Source: Phoronis pallida
Lineage: Eukaryota; Phoronida; Phoronidae
NCBI GenBank assembly: GCA_028565715.1
Contig: JAOXYC010106665.1
Coordinates: forward strand, 1-14,003
Reading direction: 5' to 3'
DNA length: 14,003 bases
Part shown: positions 1 through 6,696 of the stretch, one piece after another
Layout of the letters: each line of letters opens with the position of its first letter
Position numbering within the stretch: the stretch's first letter is position 1
The notes under the pieces: generated by a model
The model's input: the letters and a program-made list of their open reading frames with translations, nothing else
Databases searched by the model: none
What the model was told of the DNA's origin: nothing
Position numbers and translations under genes: made by a program

Positions 1-932
1 TCATTAATCATATCAACTAAATGATTAAATTGTTTTTTCTTAATAAAGAAAAGTTTATACTTACTCTCATTACTAAAATAAGATAAAAGACTTTCAGCAT
101 TATAGAAATCTAAATTAGATATATAATTAATTGTTTTTTGACTATAACCATTTATTGCACACATATTTTTAATCTTCTCAAGTATATTTACTTTCCATAC
201 ATTTGTACTAATAATATTAGTATCATCAGAAAGATCACTTTTTTGTATAAAGTTAATTAAACTATTTATAGTGTCTGACATATTCTGTAATGCAGATATA
301 ATAATAAAATCGCTATGATCATAAACATCAAAACATTCAAATTTTAGTACTATAGAGTCATTACTCTCAAAATCATTTGATACAGTAAAACTTACTTTTA
401 CTACACGAGAGTATATTGACGTAACTCCTATAATACTATTGCTTATATCATCATTAGTTACATTATTATTATGAAGACTAAAACCAATACTATTTTTTAC
501 ATATAATGAAAAACTAATCTCTACATTGTCACTAATAGTAAATAACTCAATATTATCTCCTAGTATACTTATTTTATCATTACTTAACATATGTGAAGTA
601 ACAATACATGGTCCTTTAAAAACATAATCTATAATTAAAGAATTATTGTACAATATGTTATATTTTAAAACAACCTCTCTTAATCTATGTATTATTTCTC
701 CTGCATCTTCAATAACTGAAGATGATGAGCTAAATTCATGTGCAAAACATGATGCTTTAAATGCATATATCGCACTTCCAGGAGTCATAGCAATTATAGT
801 TCTACGTAAACTATTTCCTATTGAATACCCCATACTCTTTGGCAAATTAGATATTTGATATTCAAAAAATACTCTATCATTATTTTTTTTATCCGATAGA
901 CGTACTATCTTTATAATATTTTTATTATTCAT
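1..932 (-). CDS. rpoA: DNA-directed RNA polymerase alpha subunit (3' end cut by window edge)
   Basis: This ORF is open for 310 codons from an ATG at 932-930 and runs off the window, so the stop is not seen. It encodes the alpha subunit that dimerises to nucleate RNA polymerase assembly. Seen: the dimerisation-domain signature MGYSIGNSLRR (about residues 34-44), then a PGSAIYAF stretch and AHEFS. The segment after residue 170 (SRVVKVSFTVSND) matches the family's PV-R-Y-VE region. Residues about 244-310 look like a degenerate C-terminal domain: a helix-hairpin-helix-like stretch (NGYSQKTINYISNL) and a later IKKKQF. Aligned by eye, the usual DNA-contacting Arg265 is Cys258 while Asn268 is kept as Asn261. 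The gene lies 20 nt after rpsK with no rpsD between, as in alphaproteobacteria; rplQ would be expected next. Confidence 0.93.
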   Translation of the reverse strand, partial: MNNKNIIKIVRLSDKKNNDRVFFEYQISNLPKSMGYSIGNSLRRTIIAMTPGSAIYAFKASCFAHEFSSSSSVIEDAGEIIHRLREVVLKYNILYNNSLIIDYVFKGPCIVTSHMLSNDKISILGDNIELFTISDNVEISFSLYVKNSIGFSLHNNNVTNDDISNSIIGVTSIYSRVVKVSFTVSNDFESNDSIVLKFECFDVYDHSDFIIISALQNMSDTINSLINFIQKSDLSDDTNIISTNVWKVNILEKIKNMCAINGYSQKTINYISNLDFYNAESLLSYFSNESKYKLFFIKKKQFNHLVDMIN

Positions 933-952
933 TATTAAATTAAATATAATTT

Positions 953-1360
953 TTATACACTTCTAAGTTTTCTTGGTCTAGTACCATTATGTGCTAATCT
1001 TAAAGTATCAATAATACATGAAACTTTGCCTCCAAGAGACTCAACCAACATCCTTAATGCTGTTTCTCTACCAGCACCAAATCCATTTACATGTATTACA
1101 CAATCCTGAATAGTCCATTTTTCAATTGCTTGATATATAGCTTTTGCAACTAAAATTGCAGAAAAGGGAGTACTTTTTTTACTATTTTTCATCCCTTGAG
1201 TTCCAGCACTTTTCCATACTAATATATTACCCTGTAAGTCAGTTACATCAACACGTATATTATTAGGTAATGCTTTAACTTTCAAAATAATTCGACCAGT
1301 AAAACTTTTTTTATCTTTGCTGAATACTTTTTTCTTTTTATTCTTTTTAATACTTTCCAT
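953..1360 (-). CDS. rpsK: 30S ribosomal protein S11
   Basis: Encodes S11 (135 aa, near the usual 128-130), a platform protein of the small subunit that contacts 16S rRNA near the mRNA exit (E) site. Seen: VDVTDLQGNIL at about residues 37-47, the near-invariant KSTPF (61-65), NGFGAGRETALR (about 92-103), and the C-terminal HNGTRPRK (about 124-131), the family's HNGCRPPK signature with a Cys-to-Thr change. The first 18 residues are a lysine-rich basic tail, common in S11. The gene is 19 nt after rpsM and 20 nt before rpoA. It ends with TAA. The leader is A/T only apart from single G and C bases, with no Shine-Dalgarno. Confidence 0.97.
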   Translation of the reverse strand: MESIKKNKKKKVFSKDKKSFTGRIILKVKALPNNIRVDVTDLQGNILVWKSAGTQGMKNSKKSTPFSAILVAKAIYQAIEKWTIQDCVIHVNGFGAGRETALRMLVESLGGKVSCIIDTLRLAHNGTRPRKLRSV

Positions 1361-1379
1361 TTTTTTATAAACTGTTTAA

Positions 1380-1739
1380 TTATAAAATTTTAAACATTAA
1401 TTTCTTCGATGTTTTTGAGTTTGTTTTACTACGCTGGCCTCTAGCAGGAAGTCCATTCTTAAGACGACCACCTCTATAAGATTTCATATTAACTAACTTC
1501 TTAACATTGTCATATATAGCTTTTTTAAGCTCTTCTCCATATTTATATTTCTCAGATATATAACTATTTAAGACACCTATATGATCATTATCTAAATCTT
1601 TAACTCTTAAAAATGGATTCATTTTTAAATTTTTACAAATATTTAAAGAAGAACTCCTACCTATACCATAAATAGCAGTTAAAGCTATAAATAATTGCTT
1701 ATTATGATTTAAATTATAACCAACTACTCTTGATGTCAT
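1380..1739 (-). CDS. rpsM: 30S ribosomal protein S13
   Basis: Encodes S13, the head protein that forms inter-subunit bridges and contacts P-site tRNA through its basic tail. I chose the ATG at 1739-1737 (119 aa) because the protein then opens MTSRVVGYNL, aligning with the family's MARIAGVNIP; an in-frame ATG two codons upstream (1745) is equally possible. Seen: the helix-hairpin-helix stretch ALTAIYGIGRSSS, and the C-terminal LPARGQRSKTNSKT matching the family's LPVRGQRTRTNART, which contacts tRNA and rRNA. The usual final lysine tail is short here, ending LMFKIL. It follows adk directly, with no map, infA or rpmJ, which is the alphaproteobacterial arrangement. Confidence 0.95.
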   Translation of the reverse strand: MTSRVVGYNLNHNKQLFIALTAIYGIGRSSSLNICKNLKMNPFLRVKDLDNDHIGVLNSYISEKYKYGEELKKAIYDNVKKLVNMKSYRGGRLKNGLPARGQRSKTNSKTSKKLMFKIL

Positions 1740-1766
1740 TGACATTATCTATTTTTTATATATATT

Positions 1767-2420
1767 TTAAATCATTATTCCTAGAACTTTTGTTATATTT
1801 TCATTAACTTCTTGAGAAGTTTTATTATCAACATTTATAACAAAAGTATTAATTAATGAATTTTCTTTATTAGTTTCTTCCATTATTCTATTATCAATTA
1901 ATTTACTACAAACATCATAAGCATTTATTCTATTATTTAAAATATCATTATTATCATCATCTCTCTTATATATATCATCGCTTAAACAATATAAACACTT
2001 TCCATTTTTAACATCAATATTATTTTGTACTCTATCACATACTCTACATATTACTCTATGAGAAGCTCTATATAAAACATTCTCATTGTTAATATCTAAT
2101 AATATAAAATATTTATTAACACCAGTATGATGTTTAAATATATAATTTAACTGACTTATAGATCTTGGATATCCATCAAATACAATATTAATATCTTTAT
2201 ATTTTTTAGCTTCATTTAAAATATATTCATCAAACTCATTAAAATTAATTATCTCACCTAAACTAATTTTTAATAACTCATCAGACATATTTTTATTATA
2301 TAACATTTTCTTTAAAAATTTACTTGCAGGTATATGATAGTATCCAAATTCATACTTTAAATAACTAGAAACTGTCCCTTTTCCAGAACAAGGTTTTCCC
2401 ATAATATATATGTATTTCAT
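1767..2420 (-). CDS. adk: Adenylate kinase with zinc-type lid
   Basis: Catalyses ATP + AMP = 2 ADP in the cytosol. Seen (217 aa): P-loop GKPCSGKGT at 8-16 (an odd Pro-Cys version of GPPGAGKGT), the NMP-site DGYPR at 82-86, and a lid with four cysteines as CxxC (125, 128) and CxxC (142, 145), the zinc-binding lid type. Lid and catalytic arginines appear kept: Arg118, Arg122, Arg153 in KRDDD and Arg164, by eye equivalent to E. coli Arg119, 123, 156 and 167. Odd: the family's STGDMLR AMP-binding stretch is PASKFLK (31-37), so Thr31 is replaced by Ala32 and Arg36 by Lys37. It sits 22 nt after secY and 27 nt before rpsM, the usual alphaproteobacterial position. Confidence 0.95.
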   Translation of the reverse strand: MKYIYIMGKPCSGKGTVSSYLKYEFGYYHIPASKFLKKMLYNKNMSDELLKISLGEIINFNEFDEYILNEAKKYKDINIVFDGYPRSISQLNYIFKHHTGVNKYFILLDINNENVLYRASHRVICRVCDRVQNNIDVKNGKCLYCLSDDIYKRDDDNNDILNNRINAYDVCSKLIDNRIMEETNKENSLINTFVINVDNKTSQEVNENITKVLGIMI

Positions 2421-2442
2421 ATAATATTTTTTTTGTCTATTT

Positions 2443-3702
2443 TTACTTTACAGCTATACTACCTAATAACTTAGTATCAAAACTATAACTATGATACATA
2501 TATGTAGCAATAAAGAATTTGAATATATGAATAAATGAATTAATCACAATGATAAAATCTATACTTGAAATATTTGATATTCTTACATCCAATTTACTAA
2601 AAAGTACAGGCAATTTAAGTAAAAAAACAGTCATAAAAAATGATATAATTGAACATACTATAATTGCTATTTCAATTACTTTTTCAGCACTTTTCCCAAA
2701 TGGAATGTTTAATATATATATTAAATTAGATCTCATATTTAATAAAATCTTATCTACATTACTAAAATATACAGCATTATAAATATAGTTATAAAGTAAT
2801 ATTAGTAAATAGTACCACATATTAGATAAAAAAGAGGATAAATCAAGATAAGGAAATATATAAGAACTTTGACCATATACTGTTATGTTTTTATTATTAG
2901 AAAGCCACTCTTTTAAAACATTATATATACCTAAAGTTTGACTAGCTAACACATTTGCAAGAATATTAGAATTAATAGGTTTATATTCAATACTTGATAA
3001 TGCATGATCTTTACTATAACTAACATATGCACGACCGATTACAACTTTACTTTTAATATCAACTTTAAGATTTTCAAAAATAATACATACTGATACTAAT
3101 AATACTAAATAAAAAAACATTGTCTTACCAGAAAATATAAATTTAATTATATCTAATAAAGAATATGCTCTTGAAACTCTATTTAATGCCTGCATTCCAA
3201 TAATTAAAGTAACACCTTGGCCTATACCATTTAACACTAACTGTCTATTAATCCAGAATGTTAAATATGTTAGAGTAATATTAATTAAACAAAAATACAT
3301 AAAAAAATAAGACTTATATGAAGGAATAATATACGACTCAATATATTTAATACTAATATTAGACTGTACAATACTTAAAAAAGTAGCAATAATTAGCTTC
3401 ATTTGTTCATATAATAATCTACTTTCTTTTTTATCCTTTAATTTTTCTAATCTACTAGATAACATTGTAAGCATATTAGAAATAATACTAGAGGATATAT
3501 ATACACGAGTACTTTGACTTAAAATACTTAGTATTCCTAAAGAAAGTGAAAAATCTCTATTAGATAAACCAAGCTCTCTAATATTAATAATTCCTGGATA
3601 AACAATGTTATAAATTAATGTATATATAAAAATAAATATAATAGTATAGATAACCTTTTTAATTGTACTATCTAAACCTTTAATTCCTAATATTCTTTTC
3701 AT
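2443..3702 (-). CDS. secY: Protein translocase subunit SecY (very divergent)
   Basis: Encodes the inner-membrane channel of the Sec translocon. The 419-aa product is slightly short for the family and has about ten hydrophobic segments: roughly residues 15-38, 51-77, 101-115, 131-150, 160-175, 194-210, 244-262, 293-313, 342-368 and 379-402. Seen: NGIGQGVTLIIG (158-169) matches the family's RGIGNGISLIIF before the fifth segment; TRVYISSSII (65-74) matches PYISASII. The loop YSKDHALSS (229-237) fits the fourth cytoplasmic loop. Odd: in the fifth cytoplasmic loop the family's IPGIRPG is ILNIPFG (330-336), so the SecA-contacting arginine (E. coli Arg357) is gone. The start overlaps the end of rplO by 23 nt. 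Identity is secure from synteny plus these motifs. Confidence 0.93.
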   Translation of the reverse strand: MKRILGIKGLDSTIKKVIYTIIFIFIYTLIYNIVYPGIINIRELGLSNRDFSLSLGILSILSQSTRVYISSSIISNMLTMLSSRLEKLKDKKESRLLYEQMKLIIATFLSIVQSNISIKYIESYIIPSYKSYFFMYFCLINITLTYLTFWINRQLVLNGIGQGVTLIIGMQALNRVSRAYSLLDIIKFIFSGKTMFFYLVLLVSVCIIFENLKVDIKSKVVIGRAYVSYSKDHALSSIEYKPINSNILANVLASQTLGIYNVLKEWLSNNKNITVYGQSSYIFPYLDLSSFLSNMWYYLLILLYNYIYNAVYFSNVDKILLNMRSNLIYILNIPFGKSAEKVIEIAIIVCSIISFFMTVFLLKLPVLFSKLDVRISNISSIDFIIVINSFIHIFKFFIATYMYHSYSFDTKLLGSIAVK

Positions 3703-4159
3703 TATTCAAAATTATTAAATTAATGTTTTTAAAATTTAATAAAGATTTTGTACATTTGTGTGCATAGATTACTAAACCATCTAAATCTTTATTGTCAGAT
3801 ACATTATAAGTATTTAATAAATGAACTTTTAAATTATTTTTAAAATGCTTAGATAGAATATCTAAATTTAATTCTTTAACTTTATATTTCTCAGATAAAT
3901 TTATAGCATTACTCAAACTTAAAATATTAACTTTTGTCTTTTTACGATAAAAACCACGTTTTTTTATACGAAGATGCAATGGAAACTGACCTCCTTCAGT
4001 TGCAGGAGATCTATCTCTATTTCCTGAACGCACTTTCTGACCATCACTACCTCTACCAGATTTATTTCCTTTATATTTACCTCTACCAAGTCTATTTTTT
4101 TTTACATAAAAAGAAATCTTGGGAATATTTAATGTAATCTCTCTCTTATACAGCATCAT
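3680..4159 (-). CDS. rplO: 50S ribosomal protein L15
   Basis: Encodes L15, a late-assembly large-subunit protein that threads a glycine/arginine-rich N-terminal arm into 23S rRNA. At 159 aa it is slightly longer than the usual 144-150. Seen: GRGKYKGNKSGRG (about 25-37), then DGQKVRSG (39-46), EGGQFPLHLR (about 55-64) and KKRGF (66-70), all core L15 signatures. The C-terminal half is weakly conserved. The first two codons are both ATG (4159 and 4156), so the start is uncertain by one residue. It begins only 2 nt after rpsE ends, so rpmD (L30), normally between them, is absent. Its 3' end overlaps secY by 23 nt, suggesting coupled translation. Confidence 0.96.
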   Translation of the reverse strand: MMLYKREITLNIPKISFYVKKNRLGRGKYKGNKSGRGSDGQKVRSGNRDRSPATEGGQFPLHLRIKKRGFYRKKTKVNILSLSNAINLSEKYKVKELNLDILSKHFKNNLKVHLLNTYNVSDNKDLDGLVIYAHKCTKSLLNFKNINLIILNNEKNIRN

Positions 4160-4161
4160 AT

Positions 4162-4911
4162 TTACAATATTTTATCTTGTTTTTCTTCATAAGTATTATT
4201 TGTTAAAGATTTTCTAATATTATGAATTTCATGTACCTTATTCATATATTTTAAAGCACTAAATAAACATAAAATAGCATTTCCTCTATTTCTTGAAGAT
4301 AATAATTTACAGCTAACATTATGAATTCCAGCAGCTATAAATATTTCTGCTAAATAGTATGGACAACTAAGAACATGTCTTTTTTTAGAAACAATTATCA
4401 TACGAGTAGCACCTTTTTTATAATTTATATTTAATATCTTTGTTACATTTATCATATTGTTTCTAGCTTTTTCAAGTGATTTGTCAATTGAATCAGGCAT
4501 TGTACGTGCTTTACCTGACCCAATACCAACCATACCATTTCTATTACCAACAACAGACAAACAATAATATGACATATTTTTTCCACCTTTAACTGTTTTC
4601 ATTACACGTTTATTCATTAATACACGATTATAAAGAGATTTAAGTTGATTGTCTCTATCTCTCCTTTCTTTCATTCTATTAATAATCATACGAACAGCAG
4701 GGTTTTGACTATTCTTTGAAGTATTTTGATTTAAATTGTTACCCATATATCCTCCTCTCCTATTATCATATCTCTTCTTATTATAAGGAGTATTATTAGT
4801 CCTTTGGTTACTATAAGTTTTTTTACTACCATCTACTTGTTTATTAGTATTACTACCAGTATTCTTCACAAACTTATTATTGCCACTATATCTTTTTTGA
4901 TTATTATTCAT
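4162..4911 (-). CDS. rpsE: 30S ribosomal protein S5 with long N-terminal extension
   Basis: Encodes S5, the body protein involved in decoding accuracy and mRNA unwinding at the entry channel. The S5 core starts near residue 88: KTVKGGK (105-111), SVVGNRNGMVGIGSGKA (119-135), EKARNNMINV (147-156) and AAGIHNV (193-199). Before it lies about 85 residues of Asn/Gln/Lys/Arg-rich low-complexity sequence with an RRGG at 51-54, making the product 249 aa against about 167 in E. coli. The reading frame is open from the ATG at 4911, 9 nt after rplR. An internal ATG at 4746 (Met56) preceded by a strong Shine-Dalgarno-like sequence could give a 194-aa form. Odd: the family's GTGIIAGG stretch is replaced by a sequence around SCPYYLAE (182-189). 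Confidence 0.94.
   Translation of the reverse strand: MNNNQKRYSGNNKFVKNTGSNTNKQVDGSKKTYSNQRTNNTPYNKKRYDNRRGGYMGNNLNQNTSKNSQNPAVRMIINRMKERRDRDNQLKSLYNRVLMNKRVMKTVKGGKNMSYYCLSVVGNRNGMVGIGSGKARTMPDSIDKSLEKARNNMINVTKILNINYKKGATRMIIVSKKRHVLSCPYYLAEIFIAAGIHNVSCKLLSSRNRGNAILCLFSALKYMNKVHEIHNIRKSLTNNTYEEKQDKIL
4747..4761 (-). promoter_or_regulatory. Shine-Dalgarno-like sequence inside rpsE
   Basis: On the minus strand AGGAGAGGAGG is followed by ATAT and then an in-frame ATG at 4746-4744, a spacing of 4 nt. It lies inside rpsE, where it also encodes Arg-Arg-Gly-Gly (51-54). It would start a 194-aa S5, close to normal S5 size. No other start in the window has such a leader, so it is either an internal ribosome binding site or a by-product of the RGG codons. 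Confidence 0.35.
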
Positions 4912-4920
4912 ATCTTATTT

Positions 4921-5286
4921 TTAATCTTTAATTAATTCATTTAATGTATTAATGAACTTAGAAACATTTCCACTAAAACTATAATAAAAAGTATCATATA
5001 TTAAATCACTATATTTAATACTGCTATTAAATTCTTTAATACTTTTAGCAAATTTATTAGCTATATCATTTATTTTATCCATCTTTTTACCTGGAAGCTT
5101 AATAGTACTTACATAAGCTACAACATTACCAACTTTATCTAACATAGAAGAATAAAAATGTTTACAAGTTCTTCTTACAATAACTCTAAACTTATTATTA
5201 TTAAATTTAATCATTTTTCTAGAGATAGAGTATTTCATTCTTTTACTTCTACGTATTCTTCTCAATCGTATAATATCTTTCATCAT
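4921..5286 (-). CDS. rplR: 50S ribosomal protein L18
   Basis: Encodes L18, which with L5 binds 5S rRNA to form the central protuberance. The 121-aa length is normal for the family. Seen: an arginine-rich N terminus (RLRRIRRSKR at about 7-16), then FRVIVRRTCKHFYSSMLD (about 33-50), which matches the family's PRLSVFRSNKHIYAQIID, and VVAYVST (about 55-61) matching TLASAST. The C terminus, usually VVFDRGGYKYHGRV, is degenerate (DTFYYSFSGNVSKFI). The first two codons are both ATG. It starts 4 nt after rplF and ends 9 nt before rpsE. The upstream GAAGAA lies in the end of rplF and is not a good ribosome binding site. Confidence 0.92.
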   Translation of the reverse strand: MMKDIIRLRRIRRSKRMKYSISRKMIKFNNNKFRVIVRRTCKHFYSSMLDKVGNVVAYVSTIKLPGKKMDKINDIANKFAKSIKEFNSSIKYSDLIYDTFYYSFSGNVSKFINTLNELIKD

Positions 5287-5290
5287 ATTA

Positions 5291-5890
5291 TTAATTTTTC
5301 TTCTTAATTATTTTAGGTTTAAATTCTATATGTTTATATCTTATACCAAAACCTTTATAAACATTAACAGGCTTAAGTTTAAATATTCTTGCTGCTTCAG
5401 TTCCAATATGCTCTTTATGATGTGATGATAAATGAATAACTGTACCATTATTTTCAATACTAATATTAACATCATTATATATTAAACTAGATTTAACATA
5501 AGAGCTTCCAAACTGAAAAGAAAAACATTTTAATTCATCATTAAAACTTACTCTGTAACCACTACCAAAAATTAAAAGAGTTATTTTAAATGGATTTAAT
5601 AATCCTAAAATAGCAGACTTTATAATAGACGTATAAGTTCCATGTATCTGCTTATATGCATGTTTTTTAAAGTTTTGTACTAACTCTCCAGCATACATAA
5701 TATATACTCTGTTATTATCAATTTTATAATAATAATTACGTTTATTTAATGGTGTTAAAATATTTTCATTTTTATCTTTAAATAATCTTAAAGATAAATT
5801 ATCATTAAAAATTTCATAACCTATAGATTTTTCTAATTTATCTATATCTAAAACAGGTGTTTTAGTATATTTACTTATATCTAATTTCAT
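5291..5890 (-). CDS. rplF: 50S ribosomal protein L6
   Basis: Encodes L6, which binds 23S rRNA near the sarcin-ricin loop and the factor-binding region. At 199 aa it is about 20 residues longer than usual. Seen: IHGTYTSIIKSAILGL (about 83-98), matching the family's LHGTTRALINNMV; FGSGYRVSF (about 108-116), matching VGVGYRA; HKEHIGTEAARI (about 158-169); and the C-terminal VYKGFGIRYKHIEFKPK (about 177-193), which matches PYKGKGIRY. The N-terminal domain is poorly conserved and holds the extra residues; a basic KIIKKKN tail ends the protein. It lies 25 nt after rpsH and 4 nt before rplR. Confidence 0.95.
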   Translation of the reverse strand: MKLDISKYTKTPVLDIDKLEKSIGYEIFNDNLSLRLFKDKNENILTPLNKRNYYYKIDNNRVYIMYAGELVQNFKKHAYKQIHGTYTSIIKSAILGLLNPFKITLLIFGSGYRVSFNDELKCFSFQFGSSYVKSSLIYNDVNISIENNGTVIHLSSHHKEHIGTEAARIFKLKPVNVYKGFGIRYKHIEFKPKIIKKKN

Positions 5891-5915
5891 TATTAATATT
5901 TTTTCTTATAATTTT

Positions 5916-6311
5916 TTATAGGTAAACGCATATTAACTCTCCACCTATCTTATTTTTTATACATTCTTTCATACACATTATTCCTTTATTAGTGCTAATT
6001 AGAGCATCACAAAAAGAGAATAAGTATTTATATATATAATTATGTTTAATATAAACTCTACATCCAGGCTTTGATATTATCTTTACATTAATTAACATTG
6101 GCTTAAAATCAATAACATTAATTTGAAATATAATTTTTTTAAAAGATCCATCAGAAATAACTTGTATATTTTTTATAACACTTACTTCTTCAAACTTTTT
6201 TAAAATATTTAAACAATATTTAGAATATCTACAATTAACATTATACTGTTTATTATGTATTGCTACCTTCATATTAGATATTAAAGAAGCAACTAAAGAA
6301 TTAAAACTCAT
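5916..6311 (-). CDS. rpsH: 30S ribosomal protein S8
   Basis: Encodes S8, a primary 16S rRNA binder of the central domain and, in enterobacteria, the spc operon repressor. I chose the ATG at 6311-6309 because the protein then opens MSFNSLVASLISNMK, aligning with the family's MTDPIADMLTRIRNA, and reaches the normal length of 131 aa. The upstream in-frame ATG at 6332 would add seven residues and overlap rpsN. Seen: ISKPGCRVYI in the second half (family ISKPGLRVY), STNKGIMCMKE (family STSKGVMTDRE), and the C-terminal KIGGELICVYL (family VGGELLCYVW). It is 14 nt after rpsN and 25 nt before rplF. Confidence 0.95.
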   Translation of the reverse strand: MSFNSLVASLISNMKVAIHNKQYNVNCRYSKYCLNILKKFEEVSVIKNIQVISDGSFKKIIFQINVIDFKPMLINVKIISKPGCRVYIKHNYIYKYLFSFCDALISTNKGIMCMKECIKNKIGGELICVYL

Positions 6312-6325
6312 TTTTACAAATTTTA

Positions 6326-6637
6326 TTAACAATCTTTACTCAAACCATTTATAAATCCCATGTTTGCAAACATACGAAGCTGATAACCACATAATCCAAA
6401 ATAATTATATGAAACAAGTCCACGAGACCTACCTGTTAATACACAACGTTTACGATATCTAATATAAGAACTATTAATATTTAATCTATCTAACTTTAAA
6501 GCCTCTTGAAATACATTTATAGACTTATCAAATCTTGATTTTTTAATATTTAATTTTATTTCTTGTCTTATTGATCTATATTTCTCAATCATATATTTTT
6601 TTCTTAAATTACTTTGTACAATACTCTTTTTAACCAT
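6326..6637 (-). CDS. rpsN: 30S ribosomal protein S14, long zinc-free form
   Basis: Encodes S14 of the small-subunit head. The 103-aa length and absence of CxxC pairs put it in the long zinc-independent class found in proteobacteria, against the 61-aa zinc form usual in Firmicutes and Mollicutes. Seen: RYRKRCVLTGRSRGLVSYN (about 60-78), matching the family's RNRCRVTGRPRG; the following FGLCGYQLRMFANMG (about 80-94), matching FGLSRIKLRELAHKG; and FINGLSKDC at the end, matching IPGVTKASW with the final Trp lost. The stop is TAA, so the missing Trp is not a TGA readthrough case. It lies 59 nt after rplE. Confidence 0.95.
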   Translation of the reverse strand: MVKKSIVQSNLRKKYMIEKYRSIRQEIKLNIKKSRFDKSINVFQEALKLDRLNINSSYIRYRKRCVLTGRSRGLVSYNYFGLCGYQLRMFANMGFINGLSKDC

Positions 6638-6696
6638 TATAATTCAATCAATATTTCATAAATTTAAACATAAAAACTAACTAAAATATCATAATA

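Noticed and set aside
646-858. Plus-strand ORF of 70 codons
   Set aside because: It lies wholly inside rpoA on the opposite strand and looks like a shadow of that conserved gene; no recognisable protein features.
932-953. Absence of rpsD between rpsK and rpoA as a gene loss
   Set aside because: In alphaproteobacteria rpsD is normally located elsewhere, so its absence here is expected.
2549-2782. Plus-strand ORF of 77 codons
   Set aside because: Antisense to the SecY C-terminal region, whose hydrophobic segments fit the family; no leader or motif supports the plus frame.
2443-3702. SecY as a pseudogene
   Set aside because: The frame is intact at near-normal length with about ten hydrophobic segments and kept loop motifs, so divergence rather than decay is the better reading.
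3934-4137. Plus-strand ORF of 67 codons
   Set aside because: Antisense to the most conserved part of L15; its aromatic-rich product mirrors Gly/Arg/Lys codons on the real strand.
6326-6331. TGA reassigned to Trp, suggested by the missing final Trp of S14
   Set aside because: The codon after the last residue is TAA, Trp is encoded by TGG elsewhere, and no in-frame TGA interrupts any gene.
6312-6332. Seven-residue extension of S8
   Set aside because: It would overlap rpsN, and the family's N terminus aligns from the ATG at 6311.
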